From assembly GCA_002413865.1 (NCBI GenBank), contig DHXX01000012.1:3579-67578 (forward strand): a stretch of DNA of 64,000 nucleotides, in the 5' to 3' direction. The position numbers were made by a program, and so were the translations under genes. Below the pieces are notes generated by a model. It was not told the origin of the DNA. It did not search any database and saw only the letters and a program-made list of their open reading frames with translations. This DNA comes from Candidatus Saccharibacteria bacterium UBA5145 (GTDB taxonomy: Bacteria; Patescibacteriota; Saccharimonadia; Saccharimonadales; UBA4665). Positions within the stretch are counted from its first letter, which is position 1; each line of letters opens with the position of its first letter. Below, one piece after another: positions 34,482-42,570 of the stretch.

Positions 34482-35540
34482 TTAGCTCCCCAGCGGGAGG
34501 ATGTGGCAGGTTTCGGTGAAGTGCTGCAGGACGACGTCGGCGTCGGTCGTCGTGATAAAGGTTTGGTAGTCTTTGAGATAGTTGGTCAGGGCCCGGCGGC
34601 GGGCGCCGTCGAGTTCGCTGAAAACGTCGTCGAGCAGCAGCAGGGGGGCGACGTCGTGGACGGCCTGCAGTCGGCCGAGTTCGAGGATTTTGAGCGCCAG
34701 AACGGCCGTCCGTGTCTCACCGCGCGAAGCCACGTCGGCGGCCGGTCGGTTATCAAACAGTACCAGTAAATCTTCGCGGTGCGGGCCGGCCGAGGTAAAG
34801 CCACGCAAGCGATCGAGCTCGCTGCTCGCCTCGAGCTTTTTTAATAAGTGACTGTCATAGTTATCGGCCGGCCAGCGGCTGTCGTAGACCAAACGCACAT
34901 CGGTGGCGCTGTGCGATAGGTCGTGGTAGAGCCCGCCGATCTCGGCATTGAGTTCGGTCGTCAGTTGGCTACGATAGCGCACTATTTGGCCGGCCAGTTC
35001 GCTCAAACGAATGTTCCACGGGAAGAGCTGCATGTCTAAGCTCGCGCCGGCTTGTTTGAGCAGGCTGTTGCGCTGGGCGAGCGTCCGTTTATACTGGCGG
35101 CGCAGCGTGCCGTAGCCGCTGACCGTCTGCTCTAACAAATCATCTAAATATACCCGGCGCTGTTCGGGCGAACCAACCAAGAGTTGCAAATGGTTTGGTT
35201 CGAACAAAACGATTGGCAGCCGGTGGGGCAGGGTCAACCGGCTGTAGACCTTACCGTCGAGTTCGTACGATTTGCCCGGCAGCGGTTCGCGTATCAACTT
35301 AACCGTCCGGTTATTGCCCAGTGTGTCCTGGCTGTCGAGCCGAGCCCATGGAGCATCAACCTGGAGCAGTTCGCTGTCTCGAGCGCGATACGAACTGCCG
35401 GTCGCGACCACCAAAATCGCCTCCAGCAAATTAGTTTTACCGCTGGCATTCGGCCCGACGACGATATTAATCCCCGGATCAAACTCGAAAATCTCATCGC
35501 TGTACGAGCGGAAGTGCTGCGCCCTTAAATTAGCAATCAC
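34482..35540 (-). CDS. recF: DNA replication and repair protein RecF
   Basis: 352-residue SMC-like ATPase of the RecFOR recombination pathway, which loads RecA at gaps in single-stranded DNA. Walker A GPNASGKTNLLEAI at residues 31-44, the N-terminal family start (IANLRAQHFRSYSDEIFEFDPGINIVVG), signature region (FTSAGPHREDLLVLFDNRPA) and Walker B LLLLDDVFSELD near residue 305 are all present. It starts at a GTG and is transcribed away from dnaN in the usual dnaA-dnaN-recF order. Length is typical for the family. Confidence 0.95.
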   Translation of the reverse strand: MIANLRAQHFRSYSDEIFEFDPGINIVVGPNASGKTNLLEAILVVATGSSYRARDSELLQVDAPWARLDSQDTLGNNRTVKLIREPLPGKSYELDGKVYSRLTLPHRLPIVLFEPNHLQLLVGSPEQRRVYLDDLLEQTVSGYGTLRRQYKRTLAQRNSLLKQAGASLDMQLFPWNIRLSELAGQIVRYRSQLTTELNAEIGGLYHDLSHSATDVRLVYDSRWPADNYDSHLLKKLEASSELDRLRGFTSAGPHREDLLVLFDNRPAADVASRGETRTAVLALKILELGRLQAVHDVAPLLLLDDVFSELDGARRRALTNYLKDYQTFITTTDADVVLQHFTETCHILPLGS

Positions 35541-35945
35541 AGGATAAAACCCTAAAAGGTGTTAATTCTATATCAATCATATACATGCCAGTATACTAAA
35601 CTCCTTATTTGTCTTCCTGAACTTTACCCACTCGTCAGCCTAGACCCCCCCTTGTCATCCTAGGGCCTTTTTGTCATCCTGAGCCATAGGCGAAGGATCT
35701 GAGTCCTCATAGCGCAGATCCTTCACTCCGTTCAGGATGACGGAATACTTTGTCATCCCAAACTTGATTTGGGATCCAATAGATAAGGATTCTTCTATAG
35801 TGCTCATTGATCAATTTTCATTTAACAAATTAGTTACCAGGTATCATTTGTCAGATGGCCCGAGTGTCCGGGTGCAATGGTAAATTAAGAAATTTACAAA
35901 TAATTTGTTAAATGACAAATGTTGTCTGTGAAATTGCTTTGGGCC
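35541..35945. repeat. recF-dnaN spacer with dispersed and inverted repeats
   Basis: No gene is seen in this 405-base spacer. It holds a family A repeat (35673-35741) and one arm-pair of family B (35751-35785). A perfect 14-bp inverted pair CATTTAACAAATTA (about 35819-35832) and TAATTTGTTAAATG (about 35897-35910) surrounds a 64-base middle. TGTCTGTGAAATTG near 35924 recurs near 40043 before yidC. The recF promoter probably lies near 35580. Confidence 0.7.
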
Positions 35946-37037
35946 CTAGCCTTTAAGGGGCATGATGACGTGGCGGTAGTCATCGCTCGCCGGGTCACGT
36001 AACAGGGTTGGCTCGAGCTTGCCGTTAAAGCCGAAGCTGACTGTATCGCCCGATAGGGCGTTGAGGGCATCGAGTAAATAACGAGAGTTGAGAGTAATAC
36101 TGCCGCTACCGGTCACTTTGGCTTCAGCCGTGGCGGTGTTTTCGCCGAGTTGCGAGGCGACCGAACGAATGCTCAGGCTGCCTGAGTCCTCGTCGACTTC
36201 AATCGTCACGCTGCCGGCACTTTCGCGCGCAAACAAGCTAGAGACCTTCGTGACGTTCACAAAGTCGCTGCGCTTGAGGGTGGCTTCAGACGTAAAGCCG
36301 CTCGGAATCAATTTTTGGTAATCGGGGTAGTTGCCGTCGACTAAGCGGGTGACGAGTTCGACGTCGCCGACTCGGAACAGCACTTGCTGTTCGTCGTGCG
36401 TCACCGAGACGTCGTCGCCACCGTCGCCCAAAATGCGCAACAGGTCGTGCAGGGAAGACGCCGGGATAAGCAACCGAATAGCTTCTTTGTTGGTGCCCAA
36501 GCTCTTTTCGGCCAGGCGGTAACTGTCGGTCGCGGCAATCACCAGCTTATTGTCGATCGTATGGAATAGCACCCCTGTTAAGACCGGGCGGGTTTCATCG
36601 CTCGAAGCCGCAAAGACGACTTGTTGGAGGCCTTTTTTGAGCAGCGCGCCGTTGACGGTCCAGGCTTTTCCGCCCGTAATGGCCGGCATGACGGGGAAGT
36701 CGTCGGCTACGATGCCGTTGACTACTGAACGGTATTGGTCGGTTGTGACGCGGAGTTTGGTTTCTTCTAATTCCAGGTTGATAACGCTGCTCGGTAGGCT
36801 ATTAACGAAGTCTTGCATTAAGCGGGCCGGGACGGTGATCGAGCCTTCGGTGCTAACTTTGGCGCCAATATAGTGGGTAATGGCGATATCGAGGTTGGTC
36901 GCCGATAGGCTCAAGCGATTACTACTTGTTTTGACAAGTACGTTAGCTAGTATTGGTAGTGTGTTTCGACTATTAGCAACTCGTGCGACTGAACCTAGAG
37001 CACGGTTGAGGTTTTCCTGGGTGACTTGCAATTTCAT
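35946..37037 (-). CDS. dnaN: DNA polymerase III beta subunit (sliding clamp)
   Basis: 363 residues, the normal clamp length, made of three similar domains of about 120 residues. Family-typical stretches: the start MKLQVTQENLNRALGSVARVANSRNTLPILANV, a central KKGLQQVVFAASSDETRPVLTGVLF, and the C-terminal end DDYRHVIMPLKG with the hydrophobic-pocket residues. The ring dimer encircles DNA and tethers Pol III and other partners. A ribosome site CAGGAG lies nine bases before the ATG, and the AT-rich oriC candidate lies directly upstream. Confidence 0.96.
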   Translation of the reverse strand: MKLQVTQENLNRALGSVARVANSRNTLPILANVLVKTSSNRLSLSATNLDIAITHYIGAKVSTEGSITVPARLMQDFVNSLPSSVINLELEETKLRVTTDQYRSVVNGIVADDFPVMPAITGGKAWTVNGALLKKGLQQVVFAASSDETRPVLTGVLFHTIDNKLVIAATDSYRLAEKSLGTNKEAIRLLIPASSLHDLLRILGDGGDDVSVTHDEQQVLFRVGDVELVTRLVDGNYPDYQKLIPSGFTSEATLKRSDFVNVTKVSSLFARESAGSVTIEVDEDSGSLSIRSVASQLGENTATAEAKVTGSGSITLNSRYLLDALNALSGDTVSFGFNGKLEPTLLRDPASDDYRHVIMPLKG

Positions 37038-37562
37038 ACGGGGCTCCTGACGGGTATTAGTAATAAGTAGCTTTTTAAATAATTTACTTTGTTATTGTTT
37101 TTATTGGCGGTGTGGATAATAGGGATAAGTAGTTGATTAACAGCGGTCAAATAGCTTAAAATGCTGGGCACAACTAGGTGGTTAAAACGGGGCTTGGCTG
37201 CGCATAAAGCATAGTATTTGTACTCAGCCCACGAACAGCCCCTTCGACTACCTGCGCATAAGCCCAGGTTATATGCACCGTGAACCAATCCTGTGTACAC
37301 ATGTTGTACCCAGGCGGTGCACAGGTAGTAGGAACTAGAAACTAGGAAATGGGAAGTAGAAACTAGCGATTTAGTGTCACTTTTGCTCATTGTTTCGCCT
37401 TCCTTTGCCACGGCGTTCACTAACTTAAAGCTATCTTGCAGTCCAGGCACGAAGCCTCGAGACGACCTCGCAGTATGCCAGAAATTAGTTAAATTTAAAT
37501 TAACTAACGCAAAACCGCCCGGCAGCCAACTAATTCCTAATTCCTGCTTCCTATTTCCTACC
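37038..37562. other. oriC: Candidate replication origin (dnaA-dnaN spacer)
   Basis: A 525-base gap between dnaA and dnaN. It contains a perfect DnaA box TGTGGATAA (37111-37119), two one-mismatch boxes TGCGCATAA (37199-37207 and 37253-37261), and an AT-rich stretch around 37058-37105 with TTAGTAATAAGTAG, which resembles DnaA-trio repeats beside the unwinding element. The dnaA-distal part carries family D repeat arms (37328-37365 and 37535-37560). The dnaA-rpmH spacer (38946-39242) also has boxes, so origin function may be split across both. Confidence 0.6.
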
Positions 37563-38945
37563 TTAGGCATAGAGCCGCTCTTTAATCTCTGATAGCGTGT
37601 GGCGCAACCCAGCGTCTTCGCGCGATTCTTTCTCGATTTTTTCGACCGAGTGGATAGCGGTGGTGTGGTCTTTGCGCCCCAGTTCGCGGGCAATCTTCGG
37701 GAAACTCAAATGCAACTCGCTGCGCAGCATATACATGGCAATTTGACGGGGGACGACGATGTCTTTGTCGCGTTTCGGACCCATGATTTCTTCCATCGGG
37801 ATTTGGAAGTGGCGGGCGGTCCGTTCGATGATTTGTTTGGCGCTCAAATGCTTGGGCCGCGTCTTGCTGACGCCGAGCAGGCTGCTGACGATTTCGAGTG
37901 ACGGCTCAAGGGCGCGCATTTCACAAAAGGCCAGCAGTTGGTTGAGGGCGCCTTCGAGTTCGCGGATGTTGGTTTGGACGTTGGTGGCAAGGTACTCGAC
38001 GACGTCGGTCGGCAAGACCATATCGTGTTCTTGGGCTTTGGTCTGGACGATGGCACAGCGCGTTTCGAAGTCGGGGTTTTGCATATCGATGCTCATGCCC
38101 CAGGCAAAGCGGCTGCGTAAACGCTCCTCGAGGGTGGCGATTTCTTTGGGTGGCTTGTCGGAACTGATGATGATCTGGCGATTACCTTGGTGGAGGGCGT
38201 TAAAGGTGTGGAAGAATTCTTCTTGCATCTTTTCTTTGCCGGCGATGAACTGGATGTCGTCGACGATAAGTACGTCGGCCGTCCGGTAGTAACTGGCAAA
38301 ATCGGCCGTTTTGCGGAAGCGCAGGGCGTCGACGAACTCCTGCACGAATTGCTCGGTCGAGATGTAGAGGACTTTGGCGGCCGGGTTTTGCTTAGAGATG
38401 GCGTTGCCGACGGCCTGAATTAGGTGGGTTTTGCCGATACCGACGCCGCCGTACAAAAAGAGCGGGTTGTACTTGTTGCCTGGCAGCTGGGCGATCGACT
38501 GGCAAGCGGCGAAGGCCAGTTCGTTACCGGCCCCGACGATAAAGTTGTCGAAGGTGTAGCGTTCGTTGATGCCTTGGCGGTAGGAGTGGCTGAAACTGTT
38601 GTTGGTGCTGGCCCGAACGGCGCCCGAGCCGGCCGGCTCCTGGTTGGTGGTGGTGACGAAGATCGGCTCGTCGAACTGCGGCGCGCGAGTCGTCGTTGAG
38701 AGCGGTGAGATTTTATATTCGATGGTAATGGGGTTGAGGCCGTTTTTGGCCAGGGTTACCGAGATCAGGTCGTTGTACTTGCGCTCCAGCTGCTGCTTGA
38801 TAAAGACGTTGGGCACCCCAACGGTGACGGTCGTGTCGTCGTGGCTTAGCAGTTGGGTGCTTTTGAACCATGTCAAAAAATTGCCGCGCGACACCGAGAG
38901 CTCAATCTCTCCTAATACTGCCTGCCACAAACTGTCCTTTTGCAT
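37563..38945 (-). CDS. dnaA: Chromosomal replication initiator DnaA
   Basis: 460 residues with all four domains. Domain I (LWQAVLGEIELSVSRGNFLTWFKST) leads to the AAA+ domain III with Walker A GGVGIGKTHLIQAVG (about 160) and Walker B VLIVDDIQFIAGKEKMQEEFF. The C-terminal domain IV has the DnaA signature REL-GRKDHTTAIHSVEKIEK that reads DnaA boxes. It assembles on oriC and opens the duplex for helicase loading. AAGGAG before the ATG is a good ribosome site. It is transcribed toward dnaN and away from rpmH. Confidence 0.97.
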   Translation of the reverse strand: MQKDSLWQAVLGEIELSVSRGNFLTWFKSTQLLSHDDTTVTVGVPNVFIKQQLERKYNDLISVTLAKNGLNPITIEYKISPLSTTTRAPQFDEPIFVTTTNQEPAGSGAVRASTNNSFSHSYRQGINERYTFDNFIVGAGNELAFAACQSIAQLPGNKYNPLFLYGGVGIGKTHLIQAVGNAISKQNPAAKVLYISTEQFVQEFVDALRFRKTADFASYYRTADVLIVDDIQFIAGKEKMQEEFFHTFNALHQGNRQIIISSDKPPKEIATLEERLRSRFAWGMSIDMQNPDFETRCAIVQTKAQEHDMVLPTDVVEYLATNVQTNIRELEGALNQLLAFCEMRALEPSLEIVSSLLGVSKTRPKHLSAKQIIERTARHFQIPMEEIMGPKRDKDIVVPRQIAMYMLRSELHLSFPKIARELGRKDHTTAIHSVEKIEKESREDAGLRHTLSEIKERLYA

Positions 38946-38991
38946 CCCGCTCCTTAATGTCTAACCTAAATATACACCAGCCGGGGTAAAG

Positions 38992-39095
38992 TTTTCCACA
39001 CCTTTTGTAAAAAGTGTCGGCCGGACCCGCTAAAACACACAATAAGAAGTAATCTTATGCACAGCCGCTCGCCCCATCTAGTAATCTGTGGAAAG
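38992..39095. promoter_or_regulatory. DnaA-box cluster between dnaA and rpmH
   Basis: TTTTCCACA (38992-39000, one mismatch to the consensus), TTATGCACA (39055-39063, exact TTATnCACA) and TGTGGAAAG (39087-39095, one mismatch on the reverse strand) fall within about 100 bases upstream of dnaA. They could serve dnaA autoregulation or be part of the origin. The rest of the 297-base spacer holds no gene; a TAAGAT -10 six bases before the rpmH ATG is the likely rpmH promoter. Confidence 0.6.
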
Positions 39096-39242
39096 AATTT
39101 GGCGGATGGTGGAAAACTTGGTATTATACGAGGGTTAAATATTGTCAATTCTACGTATGCAAGCATCAAAAAACATGCTAGACGGGCAATCTTCTCAGTA
39201 GTGGGATTTCATCAAATAAACGAAGTGACGTAAGATAGACCT

Positions 39243-39380
39243 ATGCCTAAAAGAACATTCCAACCAAAGAAACGTAGTCGCTCCCGTGAGCACGGCTTTA
39301 TGAAGCGCATGGCCACCAAAGCCGGTAAGCTCGTTTTGAACCGCCGCCGCAACAAGGGCCGCGCCCGTTTAACTCATTAG
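39243..39380 (+). CDS. rpmH: 50S ribosomal protein L34
   Basis: 45-residue, highly basic protein of the large subunit. The family core is intact: [20 protein letters not shown], then [20 protein letters not shown]. It stands at its usual place beside dnaA and upstream of rnpA. TAAGAT six bases before the ATG suggests a leaderless transcript. Confidence 0.97.
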   Translation: MPKRTFQPKKRSRSREHGFMKRMATKAGKLVLNRRRNKGRARLTH

Positions 39381-39466
39381 TAAAAAGTTATAAAGTTCAT
39401 AAAGTTGAAAGTTAGCTCGGACTGCAGCCAACTTTTAACTTTATACTTTATGAACTTTATAACTCC
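39381..39466. repeat. Family C inverted repeat between rpmH and rnpA
   Basis: AAAAAGTTATAAAGTTCATAAAGTTG-type left arm (39381-39412) and the inverted AACTTTTAACTTTATACTTTATGAACTTTATAACT right arm (39429-39466). The palindromic structure separates two genes that are usually co-transcribed. Confidence 0.8.
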
Positions 39467-39478
39467 CGTAGGGAAGTG

Positions 39479-39838
39479 ATGATTACAAGGTCGCACCGCT
39501 TTCATGGAAACAACAGCCTGCGGGCTGTCTATCGTCGTGCCCAAACACAGCGTGGGACGCTCGTCAGCCTCAAAACAGTCGCCAATAAGCGCCCCGGAGG
39601 CTACCGCGCCGCCGTGGTCGTCAGCCGCAAAGTCAGCAAGTCGGCCGTCGTGCGCAACCGGATCCGCCGCCGGATTTACGAAATTATTCGCTCGCACGCA
39701 GCTCAGCTCAGCGCCAGTGACCTCGTCCTAACGGTGTTTGGCGAAGAACTAGCGACGCTGCCCCACGCCCAACTGGAAGCCACCATCATCGACCTCCTAA
39801 CCAAAGCCGGCGTCCTCAACTCTACCAGAAAGTTATAA
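39479..39838 (+). CDS. rnpA: Ribonuclease P protein component
   Basis: 119 residues from ATG 39479 (a GTG three bases earlier is also in frame). It carries the RNR signature SAVVRNRIRRRIYE and the preceding RAAVVVSRKVSK strand typical of the protein subunit of RNase P. With the RNA subunit (not in this window) it matures 5' ends of tRNAs. It lies between rpmH and yidC as usual. Confidence 0.95.
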   Translation: MITRSHRFHGNNSLRAVYRRAQTQRGTLVSLKTVANKRPGGYRAAVVVSRKVSKSAVVRNRIRRRIYEIIRSHAAQLSASDLVLTVFGEELATLPHAQLEATIIDLLTKAGVLNSTRKL

Positions 39839-39976
39839 AGTTCATAAAGTTGAAAGTCAGCTCGGGCCGCTCAGCCGCCCAGGCCCGCCACCACAACACC
39901 GTCATTCTGAGCGATAGCGAAGAATCTGAGCTAAGGGTTCTTCGGGGTGAGATCCTTCGCCTGCGCTCAGGATGAC
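39829..39976. repeat. Family C arm and family A repeat after rnpA
   Basis: AAGTTATAAAGTTCATAAAGTTG begins inside the rnpA stop region (39829-39853) as a single family C arm. 39901-39976 is a family A repeat with arms GTCATTCTGAGCG and CGCTCAGGATGAC. Confidence 0.75.
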
Positions 39977-40117
39977 GCCAGGGCGGTAAAGTGAGCTTAA
40001 ATGGCGAATAGAAATTTGCTAATAATTGCCAAACCAGTAAATGCTGTCTGTGAAATTGTCGCCCATACCTGTTATAGTAGAGCCTAACGAGAACCCAAAG
40101 AGGAGCCAGATAAGACA

Positions 40118-41062
40118 ATGTTTACGACCTTTATAGTCCAGCCAATCTTTAACCTGTTAGTGTTCATTTATGCCCTTTTGCCGGGTCACAACTTCGGTCT
40201 GGCGCTGATTATCTTTACCATCATTATCCGCCTGTTGCTGTGGCCGCTGGTGCGCAAGCAGCTCCACCAGGCCAAAGCCATGCGCCAGCTCCAGCCCGAG
40301 ATCAAGAAGATCAAGCTCGCCACCAAAGGCAACCGCACCAAAGAGTCGGCCATGATGATGGAGCTCTACAAAGAGAAGGGCATCAACCCCCTCGGCACCT
40401 TCCCGACGCTGATCGTCCAGATGATCGTCCTGCTCGGCCTCTACAGCGGCCTGCGCAAGGTGATCGCCGACCCGCACACTTTCGTGTCCTTTGCTTACCC
40501 GGCCCTGCAGCACCTGCCGTGGATTCAGCACCTAGCCGGCAACATCAAGGCCTTCGACAGCTCACTGTTCGGTGTCGTCGATCTGAGCCGCCCCGCCATC
40601 AAGGCCGGCAGCGGCCTCTACCTGCCGGCCTTGATCATCGTCCTCGGTAGCGCCATCGCCCAGTACTTCCAAAGCAAGCAGCTGATGCCGACCAGCAAAG
40701 ACCAGCGCGGTCTGCGCGCCATCTTGCGCGACGCCGGCAACGGCAAACAAGCCGATCAGTCAGAGGTCACCGGTGCGGTCGGCCAGAGCACGATCGTCCT
40801 GCTCCCGGTCATGGTCTTCTTCTTTACGGTCAACTTGCCAGCCGCCCTCAGCTTGTATTGGTTGACCGGTGGAATCGTGGCTTATATTCAGCAGAGTATC
40901 GTCCTGAACAAGGACGAAGGCGAGATGGAGAGTATCGCCGATGAACCAACCAAGAAGGACCTCGGTAGCATCCCCGAAGCCGAAGTCGTGGCCGACGCCC
41001 CAAAAAAGGTCATTAACCCCGGCAAAAAGTCCAAAAAACATAAGGCGAGGAGACAGCGATGA
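40118..41062 (+). CDS. yidC: Membrane protein insertase YidC/Oxa1
   Basis: 314 residues, the short Gram-positive-type form without the large periplasmic domain. It has the conserved cytoplasmic region (LLWPLVRKQLHQAKAMRQLQPEIKKIKLATKGN, YKEKGINPLG) and five helices, with the family pattern LSLYWLTGGIVAYIQQSIVL near the C-terminus. It inserts proteins into the membrane with or without SecYEG. A ribosome site GAGGAG lies 14 bases before the ATG. Its stop overlaps the jag ATG by four bases. Confidence 0.95.
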   Translation: MFTTFIVQPIFNLLVFIYALLPGHNFGLALIIFTIIIRLLLWPLVRKQLHQAKAMRQLQPEIKKIKLATKGNRTKESAMMMELYKEKGINPLGTFPTLIVQMIVLLGLYSGLRKVIADPHTFVSFAYPALQHLPWIQHLAGNIKAFDSSLFGVVDLSRPAIKAGSGLYLPALIIVLGSAIAQYFQSKQLMPTSKDQRGLRAILRDAGNGKQADQSEVTGAVGQSTIVLLPVMVFFFTVNLPAALSLYWLTGGIVAYIQQSIVLNKDEGEMESIADEPTKKDLGSIPEAEVVADAPKKVINPGKKSKKHKARRQR

Positions 41063-41529
41063 ACCCATCAATCGACGAAGCTACCCAGTTCTCTAAGAAG
41101 TTTCTAGAAGATTTGTTGACTTTCTTTGGCCTCAACACCGAAGTCGAAGCGACCGCCGACGGCGAAGTCATCCAGTTGAACGTCCCCAGCACCAGCCTGA
41201 ACGGTTTTTTGATCGGCCAGCGCGGCGACAACATGCGCGCCTTGCAGTACCTGACCAGCACGGCCCTCAAAAACAATGATTTTGAACACGCTCGGGTCAA
41301 CGTCGACGTCGCCGAGTATAAAAAGCAACGCGCCGACCGCCTGCGCGAAAAGGCCGTCGACTGGGTCAAGCAGGTCCAGACTAGCGGCGAACCGATGGCC
41401 CTCCAGCCGATGAACGCCGCCGACCGCCGCGTCATCCACCAGTTGGCCGTCGAGTACGACTTGGCCAGCGAGTCGGCCGGCGATGGCCGCGACCGTCACA
41501 TCGTCCTCAAGCCCTCCAGCAGTGAATAG
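41059..41529 (+). CDS. jag: Jag/KhpB-like RNA-binding protein (KH and R3H domains)
   Basis: 156 residues. A KH type-II-like domain with the GXXG loop FLIGQRGDNMRALQYL (about residues 50-65) and a C-terminal R3H domain (ADRRVIHQLAVEYDLASESAGDGRDRHIVLKP). The N-terminal Jag-N domain seen in Firmicutes is missing. Jag/KhpB binds RNA and affects cell elongation and division. It overlaps yidC by four bases (ATGA) and is translationally coupled to it. Confidence 0.93.
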   Translation: MNPSIDEATQFSKKFLEDLLTFFGLNTEVEATADGEVIQLNVPSTSLNGFLIGQRGDNMRALQYLTSTALKNNDFEHARVNVDVAEYKKQRADRLREKAVDWVKQVQTSGEPMALQPMNAADRRVIHQLAVEYDLASESAGDGRDRHIVLKPSSSE

Positions 41530-41602
41530 TAATCAGTAATTAGGAAGTAGGGGAGCTACCGTAGCTCAATCTATTTCCTATTTCCTAATTACTATTTACT
41601 AC
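41527..41602. repeat. Family D inverted repeat after jag
   Basis: AGTAATCAGTAATTAGGAAGTAG and its inverse CTATTTCCTAATTACTATTTACT around a short loop. The same family appears as two arms in the dnaA-dnaN spacer (37328-37365 and 37535-37560). Confidence 0.75.
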
Positions 41603-41611
41603 ATCACGCAA

Positions 41612-41640
41612 TTGACAATAAAGCATAACCATGATAGTCT
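41612..41640 (+). promoter_or_regulatory. Strong sigma-70-type promoter of the small-protein pair
   Basis: TTGACA at 41612-41617, a 17-base spacer, and TAGTCT at 41635-41640 preceded by TGA (extended -10). One of the clearest promoters in the window. It gives a leader of about 50 bases before the first small gene. Confidence 0.65.
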
Positions 41641-41695
41641 ATGGTTAAGTTAAGGCACTTTAAGCCGGTACTAAAACAAAAAGGAATCAATCATC

Positions 41696-41959
41696 ATGAA
41701 TAATCAATCAATCTCCGAACTCGGCCTCGTAACTCGCGGCGAGCGAATTCCCGAAGCAGAATATCAGCAGTTCCCCCGCACCCCCGATGACGCTAAGGCC
41801 GCGGTGCAAACCGAGATGAGCGGCAAATGGGATTCCCACGAACAAGCCCTGACTTTGCCACCTGTGGTCACAGAAATAGGTATCAAAGCCGTCGAAACAG
41901 AGGCCGTCGTGATCCCCGTGACCATTAATAACAGCGCTGATATCGAAGGCGCTCTCTAA
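41696..41959 (+). CDS. Small hydrophilic protein, first of a pair (87 aa)
   Basis: 87 residues with no membrane segment and no recognised family. It shares its layout with the gene at 42035: a polar start (MNNQSISELGLVTRGERIPE), a central TPDDAKAAVQTEMSGKWDSHEQAL, then VVTEIGIKAVETEAVVIPVT and the ending DIEGAL. A ribosome site AAGGAA sits ten bases before the ATG, in AAAAAGGAATCA, which is repeated before the second gene. Strong promoter upstream. Probably abundant; function unknown. Confidence 0.65.
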   Translation: MNNQSISELGLVTRGERIPEAEYQQFPRTPDDAKAAVQTEMSGKWDSHEQALTLPPVVTEIGIKAVETEAVVIPVTINNSADIEGAL

Positions 41960-42034
41960 GCCCGGTTTAACCAAGCTCCGTTATCTCGTCTCAATGCCCA
42001 ACGCTCCCCAAAAAAACAAAAAGGAATCAACGAA

Positions 42035-42304
42035 ATGAAACACCAATCACCCCAATCACACGAATCGTACCATTCAAACTACGGATTAAAGCACGAAATG
42101 TGGGAACGCACCGGAGCCGACGCGCTCGCCGCCTTCAAAGACAACAAAGCCGCCGAGGAAGGTAAATGGGACGGTGAAGCTCGACCTGGGGGCGACTTTG
42201 AAGAAAAGGTTCGAGAGATACCCACCCAGGCCGTCATGGACATGGTAGAAATGTTTCCTCCGGCAGTCGCTTCCAAGACCACTGGAATCGAAAACACCCT
42301 CTAA
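42035..42304 (+). CDS. Small hydrophilic protein, second of a pair (89 aa)
   Basis: 89 residues, distantly similar to the preceding gene: ADALAAFKDNKAAEEGKWDGEARPGG aligns with the central GKWD segment there, and both end IEnTL/IEGAL. The N-terminus is His/Ser-rich (QSPQSHESYHSNYG). The 5' leader repeats AACAAAAAGGAATCA. It shares the transcript with 41696 and ends before a strong terminator at 42356. Confidence 0.62.
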   Translation: MKHQSPQSHESYHSNYGLKHEMWERTGADALAAFKDNKAAEEGKWDGEARPGGDFEEKVREIPTQAVMDMVEMFPPAVASKTTGIENTL

Positions 42305-42323
42305 ACAGGGCCCAACCAACCTT

Positions 42324-42389
42324 AGCGGTTTAGTCGCATAACCGCTAACTGTAAGATGCGCTCCTGGACCCAACCCGGAGCGCGTTTTT
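42324..42389 (+). terminator. Two hairpins ending the small-protein operon
   Basis: AGCGGTT/AACCGCT (42324-42347), then ATGCGCTCC/GGAGCGCG followed by TTTTT (42356-42389). The second is a rho-independent terminator. Confidence 0.85.
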
Positions 42390-42425
42390 CGTGGACCAAT
42401 ACTTTGCAGTCTCGTCATCCTGAAC

Positions 42426-42557
42426 GCCCTTTGTCATCCTGAACGGAGTGAAGGATCTGAGCCCAACCAAATCAATGCTCAGATGCTTCGCTGATGCTCA
42501 GCATGACAAGCTAAAAGATGCTTCGCTGATGCTCAGCATGACGGGGTTCGCTGACGC
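42426..42557. repeat. Family A repeat with a tandem duplication
   Basis: Starts GTCATCCTGAACGGAGTGAAGG. It ends in two direct copies of a 27-base unit at 42481-42507 and 42516-42542 (AGATGCTTCGCTGATGCTCA...), each able to hairpin with the left arm. A third partial copy follows to about 42557. Confidence 0.75.
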
Positions 42558-42570
42558 TTAGCAGGATTAG

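Noticed and set aside
37034..37693. Minus-strand frame of 219 codons across the dnaA-dnaN spacer
   Set aside because: It overlaps the dnaA 3' end and translates family D repeat arms and DnaA boxes; no family-like pattern.
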